The position numbers were made by a program, and so were the translations under genes. DNA of 64,000 nt from positions 15,754,269 to 15,818,268 of the forward strand of contig NC_092572.1 in assembly GCF_037975245.1 (NCBI RefSeq), read 5' to 3'. Shown here piece after piece: positions 1 to 10,479 of this stretch. The notes beneath the pieces are model-generated. The model had not been told where the DNA came from. It did not search any database and saw only the letters and a list, made by a program, of their open reading frames with translations. Origin of the DNA: Apostichopus japonicus. Taxonomy: Eukaryota > Echinodermata > Holothuroidea > Aspidochirotida > Stichopodidae. Each line of letters begins with the position of its first letter. Within the stretch, counting starts at the first letter, position 1.

Positions 1-1711
1 ATGGAATACATGGTTTGGTTTTTTATTGAGATTTTTCAAGCTGAATGCTACTTTAACTGAACAACAAACATAGAGTCTGGCAGGATCAGAACCGATGTTT
101 TCAGAAAATCTGGCAAATCTAAAATAATATTCTTTGAGAATCTCCTGGGTATTAATTCTCTAAACTATAGTTTCATTATGAAATTATCTTCTTGTATTTT
201 TTTCTTTCTGATGTTCAGCAAAGATACACACATTACCATAAAAACATTTTTTCATGCAAAAAAAGGGTGAAAGTGAAGCTTACGAAACCAATATCACTTC
301 AAAAATAACTTCAAAACAAAACACTCAATTGAAAAGTAAACAAAAGCTGCAGGCAAGTCTTTCAAACATGTGAGTCTAGTCAAACCAATCCGAAAACAAC
401 TGCAATTTGGGGGGTGGGGATAGGTGGGGGGTAGAGGTTGGGTTGAACAGCACTGATCAAACCGATTTCACCAACAAAAGTAAAGCAAAGCATTGATTTA
501 TGACTCACATAAAAGGTGACATGATTTCTACACTTAAAACCAATCACTTTGTGTAATCATTAATGAAGAATATCAAAACAAGCCATAACTGAAAGATATT
601 TGTTTCCGAGTAAGCTGGCTTTAGTAAGTTGAGATTGATCAATTAATTCGATCTTATCAATGGAAGTTTGTTCAACCTATTGATTTTAACATGAAGTGCG
701 ACTCCAGTGGCATGTCCAAGTACTAGCTTCAGTGTCAATTTACCCACACATTTTACTGGGTGGAGTGGGGTGGGGGGAGGAGGGGGGAGTGGCTAATATC
801 TCAACTTTTCCCCGTAGCTCATGTACTTTCTTGTGGTACATTCACTGATATTACTTACATAGAACCTATCGGAAGGAATGTCGAGACCATCCGTCATTTT
901 CACCACACTTTAATAAGTACACATGAATCGTATCCTAACTACTGTCACACCAGGCACATTGATAAAACAAAATTGCCCCCCCCCCCTCCCTTTTATTTTC
1001 TCTCTTTCTATTACTTAGTGCTTGTTTTGGATTAATGATGAAGATTTTTACAATTTTTCTAAGCAAGGATACTTAAGTTTTTGGCAGCCCATTGGTAGGT
1101 GCGGTCAAGATAATGCTCAATCAAATAACATAAAAATAATTGTTGGGATTGGGGGATAGGCCAGCCAAGCTATTACCTAACTACAGACAGAAAAAAAAAA
1201 GACTTTCTATTCTTAAGTAAACTGGTACCTTGATCAAACTTTACCATATTATTAGATCTTGATCAATGTTTACAATATTACTAGAGGGTCATCGGGCTGA
1301 TACAGGTGGTTTACTCTCGAACCAGTGTAAAAGCTTAAATGAAACAGGACACTTTTGTGCTGGAATGAGACGCGTTAGAACACAACAGGTAGCGAGGGCG
1401 CTTTATTCTGTCCTTGTCTACAGTAGCATACCTGTACAACTGCTGTGTAACCCTACACCAACTTATTACGGTCTTGTCCATGAAACAAAAAGCCTTATCA
1501 GCTGACATACTACCGAACTTATTCGGTATACTTTATACTAGTATGCAAATCATAAACAATCTATAAACAGAAATAGGTGGGTGGCTCTGCTCTTCATAAT
1601 CTAAAACAAGAGATATCCTTTAAGAATGTGGACTTAATAGATAATTTCAGAGGGGGTGGGGAGAAGAATGGAAGCTAGAGGGGGCCAGAGACTAGGAAAA
1701 TTCCAACGCAC
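1..1711. other. Non-coding stretch, probably adducin intron
   Basis: No convincing exon is seen on either strand. The adducin exon ending at 1712 has a GT donor (1711-1710), so on the minus strand this should be intron leading to exons beyond the left edge. It holds G-rich runs near 410-435 and 763-790, a C tract near 976-986 and scattered A/T runs. Short open frames here look like chance. Confidence 0.5.
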
Positions 1712-1804
1712 CTGTGTTCTGCATGCATCTCCATAAGTTATACCTGCCAGAACTTCAGAGATGGGTCCAGGGTGCGTCTTATCCCCAAAACGCTCTTGCC
1801 TAAT
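1712..1804 (-). CDS. Adducin exon, neck region
   Basis: This 93-bp exon (31 codons, phase 0 at both ends) has a pyrimidine-rich acceptor ending in TTTCAG (AG at 1806-1805) and a GTGCGT donor after ACACAG. It starts IRQERFGDK and continues with PGPISEVLAG, which matches the adducin neck segment where an IR-E-/D- helix is followed by a (P/A)GPQS-(Q/E)VL-G motif. Adducin caps actin filaments at the membrane skeleton and recruits spectrin; this segment contributes to the oligomerising neck. It is fifth in order among the exons seen here, and the next exon downstream must lie off the window. Family assignment is from motif order shared with the exons at 2660, 3916, 7423 and 11699. Confidence 0.7.
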
Positions 1805-1812
1805 CTGAAATT

Positions 1813-2655
1813 CAAAGAGTAGACAACATCCTCGTTGGTAACATTATAACACTTCTATTCATAGTCTCTCTGCCATTAAGGATGAGGCATTAAAAATTCA
1901 TGCCTTTTGCCACCGCGGTCCTGGCACCAGCTGCAAGGAGCATGTGGCATGAGTGCTAAATGCCTCGTTCTGTTGGATGCAGGTGTGATGTCATCAATTT
2001 TTCATTTCTGGGTAATATGGTTACGGAAATTTCACCGGCAGACACTCTTTGGGACATCTATCAAAGATGTCAGAATGACAGAACACATAACATAGCACTA
2101 AGAAGACACATAAAATAACACTAAGAGGACATTGAATAGTGATACTAAGGAGGAGAGATTTAAGAATGTTTAAAGTTCTCACAGCAAATTTTTGAGGCTT
2201 GCTAAGGGTCTGCTGTGTGTTAAATGATCCTGGGTGGGAAGGGGGTCGGGGGCGTGAGGAAATATACACCCATCCGCTTCAACCTACCATAAAAATACAA
2301 AAGTAGTAAATAGCACAACTTAAAAAACTTTCTTGGGTGAACCCTCCCTACATGTGGAAATGGCTCCCTAAATGGGGAGTCCGCTCCCTACAAGGGGAGA
2401 ACCCTACCTACGTGGGGAGTCCGCTTCAACGAATCCAGGGCAACACCCACTGATACACTTTTACATTATCTTTTTTTTTTTACCACTTTTTCTATAACAT
2501 ACCAGATACATCATTCACTCCTCCTCGAAAGACCGAATTAGGGGAAAGGCGAAAAAATGGGAAAGACGTGAGAGGAAAGAGAAAGTGGTGACAAATAACA
2601 AAAATAAAACAATCAATTAGAAATAACAGTGTATAACATCATCAACGTACGGTTT
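1813..2655. other. Adducin intron, no gene seen
   Basis: Intron between two adducin exons. It contains a degenerate short tandem motif at about 2335-2430, where a CCCTAC-(N)-GGGGAG core recurs three or four times, and poly-T at about 2469-2480. No exon or RNA gene is recognisable. Confidence 0.5.
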
Positions 2656-2659
2656 AAAC

Positions 2660-2761
2660 CTTCTTCTTGTACTCCTTATGATCTTGTCCCTGTCTTGCAA
2701 ACTGTTGTGGATCGGTGATAGCGACTGCATTACCACTCTTGGGGTCCTTGTCACCTACCCA
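2660..2761 (-). CDS. Adducin exon, linker with T-K-W type motif
   Basis: 102 bp, phase 0. The acceptor is TTTTTCACAG (AG at 2763-2762). The donor AAG|GTTTAA is weak, but an exon ending there joins in phase with the next exon at 1804. The translation begins WVGDKDPKSGN, passes AITDPQQFARQG and ends in KEYKKK. In invertebrate adducins the equivalent segment reads W followed by an acidic stretch, then I-D-P-QFVP-GTNP-EFK, so the order and spacing fit. Reading straight past the donor gives an immediate stop (TAA), so the exon must either be spliced here or be terminal; continuation at 1804 favours splicing. Confidence 0.68.
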
Positions 2762-2851
2762 CTGTGAAAAATGTAACCAGAGAGAAGAGTTGTGGATGAC
2801 GCATAATCACTGGGTTTCCATTTGGCCTGTTTCCTACAAGATTTCTAACCG

Positions 2852-3543
2852 CAGGAGCGTAGCCAGGGGGCGAAGGGGGAGACCGCCCCCCCTCGATTTT
2901 TTTTTTGTATTTTTTTTTATGATATCAAAGTTTTATAGTAGCTGTTATAAGAGGTTTTAATATTTGTTCACCAATAAATTAACTGTCTGAATTTTCGAAA
3001 ATTCCCTGACCAACATTCTTCATCATACTTCCCTCTACTCGTGCAATTTTGACCGGTCTATTAGGGGTTGAAGGTTTTTTTTTCTATATTGGTTGTCCAT
3101 ACATGATATTTTGTGCAACATTATGGGCATGTTTGAAGTGAATTTTTTTATTCAAATTCTGAACAAATAATGGGCTTTAAAACCTCGAAAAGTGAGGCTT
3201 AAGGGTATTGTGGGCCGTTACGTAGTATTACTTACAAAAGCAACGATCCACAGGGGATGCAGTGAGGTCCAACATGATGTGTGACTGGTGTCAATCTTAA
3301 AATAGGTAATGGATGAAAAAAAAAACTATTTGGAAAAAACTTGGTTCTCAGGCAAAAGTGTTCATCTGGTTGGTCATTTTCAAGCCTGAGAAGTGCCATT
3401 TTCGGTGATCTGGGGGCTATCAAAACCAGAAATTTTTTTGTACGCTGCGTGCCAACCGATGGTGGCGCTCCGCTTAGATAGTAATATACAAAATATCACA
3501 AAGCGCGAGAACAATTTGGGGGATGAAAGTTGCTACGCGCCTG
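2852..3543. mobile_element. Degenerate hAT-like non-autonomous DNA transposon
   Basis: The left end reads CAGGAGCGTAGCCA and the right end, reverse-complemented, CAGGCGCGTAGCAA, giving an imperfect terminal inverted repeat. The subterminal G-rich then T-rich composition resembles the other hAT-type elements in this window. No matching 8-bp flank was found, so the element is old or one end is misplaced. Its part at 3440-3482 matches, inverted, 40 of 43 bases of the element at 38245-39032. It has no transposase reading frame. It lies in an adducin intron. Confidence 0.5.
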
Positions 3544-3915
3544 CACCCAAGCAAATGTACCCCATCAATATTTGAAACAAATCACCGCCCCGGATCACAT
3601 TGTCCAGAATGGTGACAATCCCGCTTCCCCCTCCCCCCCAACAACCCTTCTATCCCTGTTCTCCCTCTGAAAAGATCAAACATTTGCTAAATAAATAGCA
3701 AACAAACAAAGGATGACTAACTTCTGATAATTCCATCTGTACGACATTTTAGATTTAGATTTTTTTGTTTCTGGAAAGTGCTAAAATCAAAACATTTTCA
3801 TCACCTTGGCAAGTGCCTCTTCGATGTCTTGAATTGTCAAAGTCCCCAAATAGCCCAAAATTAAGGATTGTGTCGGGTGATTCTGTCAAACGGATGATGT
3901 GCCTACCACCAATTA

Positions 3916-4221
3916 CATGTCACTACTACTCAGGTGTATCTTTGTCTTGTAGCCCTCGTCTTCCCCTTTCTCTCCCCAGTTGGCGTACTTTTGAGCTACC
4001 TCCACCTTGGAGTATGTGTTTGGCATGTTCAGCCATTTCGTCTTCTCCTCTGCCTGCCTCCTGTTCAACATCTTGATCGGTGACTTGTATCTGCTCTTCT
4101 CAAATTCGTTGTCGTAGATGTAGATGAAGTTGGTGGAGGCTGCTGGGTAGGCGACGTCGCTCTTGGGCTTCAGTTCGTGTCTCACAAACGGCTGGCCGTA
4201 CACGTTGCCTGTTATGTAACC
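3916..4221 (-). CDS. Adducin exon, head-neck linker
   Basis: The acceptor TTGTTACAG (AG at 4223-4222) is followed by GYITGNVYGQP, which continues in phase from the LDNM end of the exon at 7423. Adducins have the same join (MLDN-GYRTG-PYR-P). Further features of the family are SDVAYPA and the basic EEKTKWLN, where the homologues have REKTRWLN. The 3' boundary is uncertain. The frame runs to a stop at 3915-3913; a possible donor GTAATT starts at 3916; family alignment would end the exon near KTK at 3940, where no GT exists. Another small exon or a changed splice site may lie between here and 2761. Confidence 0.7.
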
Positions 4222-4635
4222 CTGTAACAATTTAAAAAGTTCCTGTGATCAAATTTTTGTGCTGGTTGCAGATCTAAGTCACTCTTACATCTAACATCAG
4301 CAGCACAACATTCCTCCATCTTTGTCTTCTTTGCTGTTTTACTTATGAAATGATTACATATCAAGTCTTCCACAAGTATCTCTTTGAAAATCTCACACAT
4401 TCGCTGTCTTTGGTGCATTCAGAACAAACTAATTGGAACATTCTGTTTCTATGCCATTTCCATGAAATACTGCACAATTTTGGATGCAGGTGATCTTGAA
4501 AATATTTTCAAAATGGGTGGGGTGTGCGACAGATCACTTGTAGGGAGCTTCATGAAGTTCCCTAAACCGATAAAGTTTGGATTATGTTCAATAGCGTATG
4601 AAACCATTCTGATTATTAAGTCAAGAGCTTGCCAA

Positions 4636-4639
<4 letters not shown>

Positions 4640-4669
<30 letters not shown>
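4640..4669. repeat. (TA)n microsatellite
   Basis: About 15 TA dinucleotides directly abut the left end of the outer hAT element; TA repeats also follow its right end. The 8-bp target duplication of that element is therefore probably TATATATA and cannot be placed exactly. Confidence 0.9.
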
Positions 4670-4676
<7 letters not shown>

Positions 4677-4697
4677 GTCAACAAGTCCCTAGCTGCA

Positions 4698-4865
4698 AGT
4701 CTCAAGTCAAGTCTCAAGTCTTTTACCAGCAAGTCTCAAGTCAAGTCTCAAGTCACCTTGAAAATTTTGAGCGAGTCTCAAGTCAAGTCTCAAGTCTTTG
4801 GAGGTCGAGTCTCGAGTCAAGTCTCAAGTCCCTATGAGCAAGTCCCAAGTCAAGTCTCAAATCTT
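4698..4865. repeat. Left subterminal CAAGTCTCAAGT repeats
   Basis: About ten tandem or near-tandem copies of CAAGTCTCAAGT or close variants. They mirror the right subterminal block of the same element and are the likely transposase-binding region. Open frames through it (SQVKSQV-type proteins) are artefacts. Confidence 0.85.
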
Positions 4866-5126
4866 TGAAGTTTGAATACAATGATGCAGGCTACGAATAA
4901 TGTAACAGTGTTCCAGGAATTATGTGGTATAAATTAAACAGCCGAATAGCAAAACCGGGGCACACGCCACGGAACAAATTACCTCAAAATTTGCTAGCCA
5001 CTGTTTTATTGCAAAAGGCCAACTTTCAGCCAAACAGCAGCCCTGGATGGAATATTCAACCAAGCCAATGGTAGTTATGGTAACGCCTGTAGTCATCGTT
5101 GGGCGCTCGTAATTCGAGCGTACACG

Positions 5127-6738
5127 CAGGGCCGTCTTAACGCATGGGCCCACTGGGCCCTGGCCCAGGGCCCCGCGATGTCAGGGGCCCCGCAATCACA
5201 GTAACCCGTGTCTTAATCTGGGAGGAAAACTTATTGAATGGGCCATTATGCCTGATTGAATTCGATACTTGACAACTTGTGACGAGAGTTGGTGAAACAC
5301 TTGAGAGTTTGACATTAAATATTCAGAACTGAGTTGGCAACCCTGGAATATACAATGGCCCGAAGGCTTACACAGAGAAACTGTTACTCCGTAACTAAAA
5401 GAAAGAGGAAATTGCCTCAGCCACCGTGAAAACCGTGGGCAATACCTCACTACCAAACCTAAACAAAAGTAACCACCACTTGTGTTCAAGCTCACCTTTA
5501 CACCCCATATCAAAACCACGCATTTGAAAAAAAAAAAACACTTTAGAAACATTGGCACTTAATCTCGCAACACGCAACAATTATCCAAACTGTTTCCAAA
5601 AGAACCGATTCTAGCCTACAATAGGGCCCAAAATCTCAAAGATTTACTTGTTAACTCAAGGTTTCGTACTAACGAAGAATCAGCTGACTCTCAAGGTTCA
5701 CACGAAGCTCTTTTAGATGCTCTTATAGCTGCACCATGAGTCCATAAAAACTTGTGCACAGAAAATAGATGCATTTTGAGAATGAGACGCCCAGGCCGAA
5801 TATAAAATATTCAAAGGCTACTACTGATGAAGCTCCTCCTATGAAGTTTGAAAGCAGAAACCGGTCTAGTTGGTCATAAGAACCCAGTGGCGTAGGAAGG
5901 TACTTTTGAGTGGGGGGGCTGAAGACTGATGGCCGGCCTGGGGGAGGGGTCTAAGGGGAGGGGTGTCCCCCTCCCCTTTGGATTTTTTTTGCATTTCCAG
6001 ATAGCCTCAGATGCAATTTGGTGCAATATAGCACACTTCAACACCCACTCCATTTTGTAAACTTAATTTTGTATTTTCACCAGGCCTTAGATGCAATTTA
6101 ATGCTCCAAATGAGATTGTTTTTCTCATTTGGAAATGAAAAAGGGGTTTTCTGACTTGCGAAGCGGGGGGCGGAATGATACTTCCGCCCCTCCACATTTT
6201 TCACTGGGGGGCTGGCGCCCCCAGCCCCCGGTTCCGACACCCTTGTAAGAACCTACGCTAGTCTCTCCTACTATTAACAGTACACTCAATTCACCTAATA
6301 GGTGCAATTATGTTTCACCATGAGGAGCATGCTATAAGTTCATGTTCCTCGGGCCCTCCCTTAAAAATACTTCATGTTCTTGGCGACTACGTTGCGTTAG
6401 ATAGTGTAAAACCGCCTACACCTCCCTCTCAGTTGAAAGACTCAACACAAGGGTGTTACAAATGGTAAGTCCAGTATTGTTAGGGAAGGGATGGAGGGCA
6501 ACTGGAAGATTTCTCTTCTATAATGTATTTCATTTTTTAGATATATCACGTATGTTGTTCAGCTAAAGTTTTATGCTTTATGCGCGACATAGGGAGGGGT
6601 GGTAAATGCAGGCATGTCTATGCTTGAGCGATTGTCAAGGATGTCAATTTTTCACGCAACTTTTTTCGAACTCACTTGATTGATGGGCCCCGCTCCATTG
6701 CCGGGCCCAGGGCCCAGTGATCACTTAAGACGGCCCTG
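5127..6738. mobile_element. Middle hAT-type element of the nest
   Basis: A 14-bp perfect terminal inverted repeat CAGGGCCGTCTTAA starts at 5127 and ends, inverted, at 6738. An 8-bp target duplication CGTACACG lies at 5119-5126 and 6739-6746. The subterminal regions are rich in GGGCCC. Length is 1612 bp including a younger 361-bp insertion. No hAT transposase or dimerisation domain is readable, so it was presumably mobilised in trans. Confidence 0.88.
5885..6245. mobile_element. Inner hAT-type MITE of the nest
   Basis: 361 bp flanked by TAAGAACC on both sides (5877-5884 and 6246-6253). Termini CAGTGGCGTAGGAA and CAAGGGTGTCGGAA match at 10 of 14 positions. The interior holds G and C runs and no coding potential. 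It is inserted inside the middle element and is therefore the youngest of the three. Confidence 0.85.
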
Positions 6739-6825
6739 CGTACACGAAACCATAATTATTTATTATCGATATCAACTTATGAAGTTATTTAATGATTAGA
6801 AAATTGTGAAATACAAACAAGTCTC

Positions 6826-7007
6826 TAGTAGAAAAACCGAGTCTTTTGAAGGCAAGTCTCAAGTCAAGTCCCAAGTCTTTGCTAACTTTTTGGGCAAGTC
6901 TCAAGTCAAGTCCCAAGTCTCTGACAGCCGAGTCTCGAGTCGAGTCTCAAGTCCTAAAATTTGCGACTCGAGTCGGACTCGAGTCCGAGTCCCTGACTCG
7001 AGTCCCC

Positions 7008-7008
<1 letters not shown>
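6826..7008. repeat. Right subterminal AAGTC/GAGTC repeats
   Basis: Repeats of CAAGTCTCAAGT, shifting to ACTCGAGTC near the end, facing the left block at 4698-4865 across the nested insertion. They belong to the outer hAT element. Confidence 0.85.

Positions 7009-7014
<6 letters not shown>

Positions 7015-7043
<29 letters not shown>
7015..7043. repeat. (TA)n microsatellite
   Basis: TA run immediately outside the right end of the outer hAT element; it is the partner of the run at 4640-4669. Confidence 0.9.
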
Positions 7044-7047
<4 letters not shown>

Positions 7048-7422
7048 TATATTGAATCTAAGAGAGTATCAAGCTGTAACAATTAGAGTTTCAAGTAAGA
7101 CACAAATCAAATCAAATGGTGTATCCAACCATCCTGATACGTCACAGCTGTTTACTTTGACTGAACGAAGCTACCTGCTTATCCACACTGACTTCCTACA
7201 ACTCACTTCTCACTGAATTATCTCACTTAATAAAGTGTATTAGCTTGGTACTCATATGATCAAAAACCTCATACGTTAACTAGCGACGCCATCGGTTGGC
7301 AATTAGCATAGTAAATGCTTGCTATGTCTGCCCAGATCTTTAAATGCAAATAAGGCTAGTTGGTCTGCTGCACAGACGTTGCAGGCCAAGTGAGTTGGAA
7401 TTTTTGCATTTTGAAATCTTAC

Positions 7423-7587
7423 CATATTGTCCAAATGTCTCATCATGGCTTCGAACTCCAGTTCACCGACCTTCAGTTTGTGTCCTGTCTCACTGACCCC
7501 ACCTGCGTCCTTGGCAGTCCCTTCGCCGACATTGTCTCTGACTTCATCCGGTAGGTGGATGACATTATCCAACCCTACGGCATGTAT
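7423..7587 (-). CDS. Adducin exon, end of head domain
   Basis: 165 bp, 55 codons, phase 0. The acceptor is TTTGTGACAG (AG at 7589-7588) and the donor ATG|GTAAGA is strong. The translation begins IHAVGLDNVIHL and ends KVGELEFEAMMRHLDNM. In adducins the corresponding stretch reads (A)-GG-DNL--L, then (I/V)GE-EFEALMR-LDN, just before GYRTG. This is the most diagnostic exon of the five. It joins in phase to the exon at 4221. Its upstream partner ends in CEIQ, as expected for the family. Confidence 0.82.
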
Positions 7588-7589
7588 CT

Positions 7590-8820
7590 GTCACAAATAA
7601 TTAGCATACGGTAAAGCGTTTGAATGCAGTTTGTTGTTACATTATCGAACACAAGTCTTACGAGCGACTCTTTTAATCTCTCTTATTCCTCCTTTGTCGT
7701 TTCTCGTCGCTGACTTTGCTCTGCTGGTCCTAACACTACTAAGGAGATTCTTATATTTGTCATCTTGTATATGCCATCCGAGGAATGAAACTCAACAATT
7801 TCATATAAGAGGACGACAACATCGTACATGATTTGCCGAAGAAACCATCCGTTTGTCGTTCATGCTTCAAAAATACAAGACCCACTAAAGAGTCGTTTTT
7901 AGCTTAAATCCGGTTTGAACTTTCGTCCTTTTGATGAAACCTTTGAATCCTTCTCAATTGAAGCATTTTGTCTTCCATCTCTCTGTCAAGGGACAAAAGA
8001 GCTAAATACTGCCATTACAGAACAAACACAGAAATGCACTTCTCCTTCAACAGGCAAATATTTGAGCAACTGTCTGTCTGGGCAATAATACTTCATTTGT
8101 TCCTATCCAACAAAAAAAAATTGTCTGTCAACAAAACTGGACCAAACTTGGCTATGTGATAATTTGCTCTTTAATGAACAAAAAGATGTCAACTTCTCTA
8201 TGGTGGATATAACCAATGCCTGGATTCTGCAAGGCACCTTGATAGCAAATAGGCAAAAGCATTATGTACAATATGTATGAGGTACAATAGAAGCATTGTA
8301 ACCCTATCAGGAAAACGGAAGTTTGTGTTTATAAGCCTTTTCTCCAAACAATTTGATACAGAATCCTGTGGACGCCTGCGGGCGCAAGCTGAGCTCATCA
8401 AACTTACAAAGACCCTCAGGAGCATCCCAGCTTTCCTTTCATGATGTTAGTGTCATCACATTAGTATTTATAATACGCTTTCTGGCCAAGGTGAAGTGCA
8501 CAGGAGCGGCAGTATTTGAATATACCGCAGAGGATCGAAAACTGAAGCCTTTCCAAAATCTCATCGATCATATTCATAGACTTACTGTTTTAGTATTCTG
8601 TGCTTAATACTCCCTTTTGAATAGATATTTATTCCTCTTGAATGTTATTCAACTTTTATTAGCAGATTGAATTTGAGTTAGCAGAAATAAATGTTTTAGT
8701 TTTTGAGTCGGACTAAATTTATTCCAGTCCTTGCAGCCCGACTGAACTTTATTAACATTAGGCTGAAACTTGGAGGAAATAAATTTTATCCCACAGCGAT
8801 AGGCCTAGGCCAAATATCCA
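7590..8820. other. Adducin intron, no gene identified
   Basis: AT-rich intronic DNA. Around 8200-8600 there are moderately long open frames on both strands, but I recognise no domain. They may be a decayed retroelement. Confidence 0.4.
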
Positions 8821-8823
8821 ATA

Positions 8824-9043
8824 ATGAATGTTCAGAACTTGCTGCAGTTATCCAAGAATATGGAAAATATTGTTGACCCATCGAAGAAGACCAAGCCTCA
8901 AAAATGTGTTATTTATTGGATGAAAGATCAACAAGTTAGTACAGAGTCGGTGATGGACAAAGAAAATGCAACTGAAAATGCAGTCTGCTTGATAAAGTGG
9001 AGAGGAAAGGGGCCGTATTCTAGAAAAATCATCAAAATAAGTG
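8824..9043 (+). CDS. Possible first exon of a BEN-domain-type protein
   Basis: An ATG opens a frame that reads KKTKPQKCVIYWMKDQQVS, then AVCLIKWRGKGPYSRKIIKISG, and meets a GTATGT donor at 9044. The pattern (a short aromatic-acidic strand, -VS-, then a VKW and a K-YPAKI--LS-like strand) resembles the N-terminal Tudor-like segment found in BEN-domain proteins and relatives in invertebrates. It lies on the strand opposite adducin, inside an adducin intron. No downstream exon with a BEN domain was recognised, so it may be a retained fragment. Start and family are both tentative. Confidence 0.35.
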
Positions 9044-9099
9044 GTATGTTGACCTTTTTTCTGTTTCATTTCTATGTGTAATCATTTGAAACTTTCTGA

Positions 9100-10060
9100 C
9101 AGTGGCACAATAACCAAGTTCAACTTCTAATTTTCTCCTGTCTTGTGCCACGATAAACAGCATATTTGCAGTTAATAAAGTTAATAATCAAATTAAAATA
9201 AGACAAGGCTACATGTGTAGTATATTTCTTGTTTAGGCCTAAACTTATAGGGTTACTACAGTTAAGCTTATTCTTATGGGTGCATGGGGCAATGCCTATG
9301 TTTGGTAATTATTTGGACATTCAGTACTTGGATTTTCCTAGTTTTACCTAGTCAAACTTCACGTTCAAATCTGACGTTTCTCTTACCGTACTACAGAGAT
9401 TTTACTTACCATTGAAATAGCGTTTTAAAAATGCAAAACATTTAAGTGTTGGGCATGCAGGGTTTAATGTGATTACATTTCTGTTTTTCATATGTGGTTA
9501 TATGCAAGGAGCCAAATTTTTCATCATTTTAATAATTATTACAGGGGGGGGGGGGAGGGCTAGTAAGGTTATATATAAACTTTGTGACATGTTGTAAGAC
9601 ATGTGTAAACATGCTTGCTTGCCAAAAAAGTGGGGTCTAAACCCACCCATCTCTCTCCCGCCTTGCGACGTCCCTGTATTATGCACTGAATATTATATAT
9701 TATATTTTTCGTTTCTGGTGGGTGGTTATTGTGCCAATGTATATTTGTGCCCTATCATTATTAATTATTTCTATTTGTTTTATGTTCAGAGTACATTCAC
9801 AGTATGTGTGGCAGAAACCAGTGGACAGAGCCACAGCCACAAGAGATGAACAAACGGTTTGCATACAAGTGCACGAATGCTCCAAGATACATGAAATTGA
9901 AGAAGCTGTATTTTATTTTTGTTTTGTTTTGTAATTTTATAGTTGTTGAATAAAAAAGGAGACTTCAGAATTCTGGTTATTCTCATTATTTGTTTGGAGA
10001 GTTTTAATCAATAACTAGGACAACAAGCTGGCCAAATTCCTAACTCTCCTTACTTGGAAC
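9100..10060. other. Adducin intron, no gene seen
   Basis: Contains a G13-type tract near 9543-9556 and AT-rich sequence. A possible acceptor TATGTTCAG near 9790 on the plus strand could follow the exon at 8824, but the frame after it shows no recognisable domain. Confidence 0.4.
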
Positions 10061-10074
10061 TGATTAGCATACAA

Positions 10075-10475
10075 GTATTCAATAAGTATTCGAGTAAGTA
10101 TTCAGAAACCTGTTAAGCCTTCATAAAATAACTAATTAGCATACAAGTATTTGAATACTAGCGAATAAGTATTCGAGTAACTATAAGTATTCATCAGAGC
10201 CGAATTATTTAAATTAGCAAATACTTATATGTAAATGAGCTAATTAAGTATTCAGATAGCTATTCCAAATCTACTCGAATACCTATTCGAATACCTATTT
10301 GAATACCTATTTGAATACCTAATAGGTATTCGAATACTTCACTCATTTACATATTTTGGCTCTGACGAAGGCTTATAGTTATTCGTATTAGTATTGGAAT
10401 ACTTATTTTGTACTGTGTGTTATATGGTAAATTTTCTGAATACTAAGGAAATCTTTGAATACTTTTTGAATACTT
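10075..10475. repeat. Palindromic foldback rich in GTATTCGAATAC
   Basis: Numerous AAGTATTCGA and AATACCTATT units are arranged so that the left half is roughly the reverse complement of the right. Inner inverted ends CAGAGCC (10196) and GGCTCTG (about 10366) bracket a core near 10310 containing CCTAATAGG. The pattern fits a foldback or MITE with subterminal repeats; no clear target duplication was found. Confidence 0.6.
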
Positions 10476-10479
10476 ATCG

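Larger units (their letters stand above)
4670..7014. mobile_element. Outer hAT-type element of a three-level nest
   Basis: Ends are inverted: CAGAGTTG at 4670 and CAACTCTG finishing at 7014, followed inward by GTCCC-type sequence. Both ends carry dense subterminal AAGTCTC/GAGTC repeats, typical of hAT transposase binding regions. Flanks are (TA)n on both sides, compatible with an 8-bp TATATATA duplication. Removing the nested element and its duplication leaves about 725 bp with no transposase, so it is non-autonomous. It sits in the adducin intron between the exons at 7423 and 4221. Confidence 0.75.

Noticed and set aside
2852-3543. Calling an 8-bp target duplication for this element
   Set aside because: Flanks TCTAACCG and CACCCAAG do not match.
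4384-7055. Open frames ending in YIYIYIYI or made of SQVKSQV
   Set aside because: Produced by (TA)n and by subterminal AAGTCTC repeats of the hAT element.
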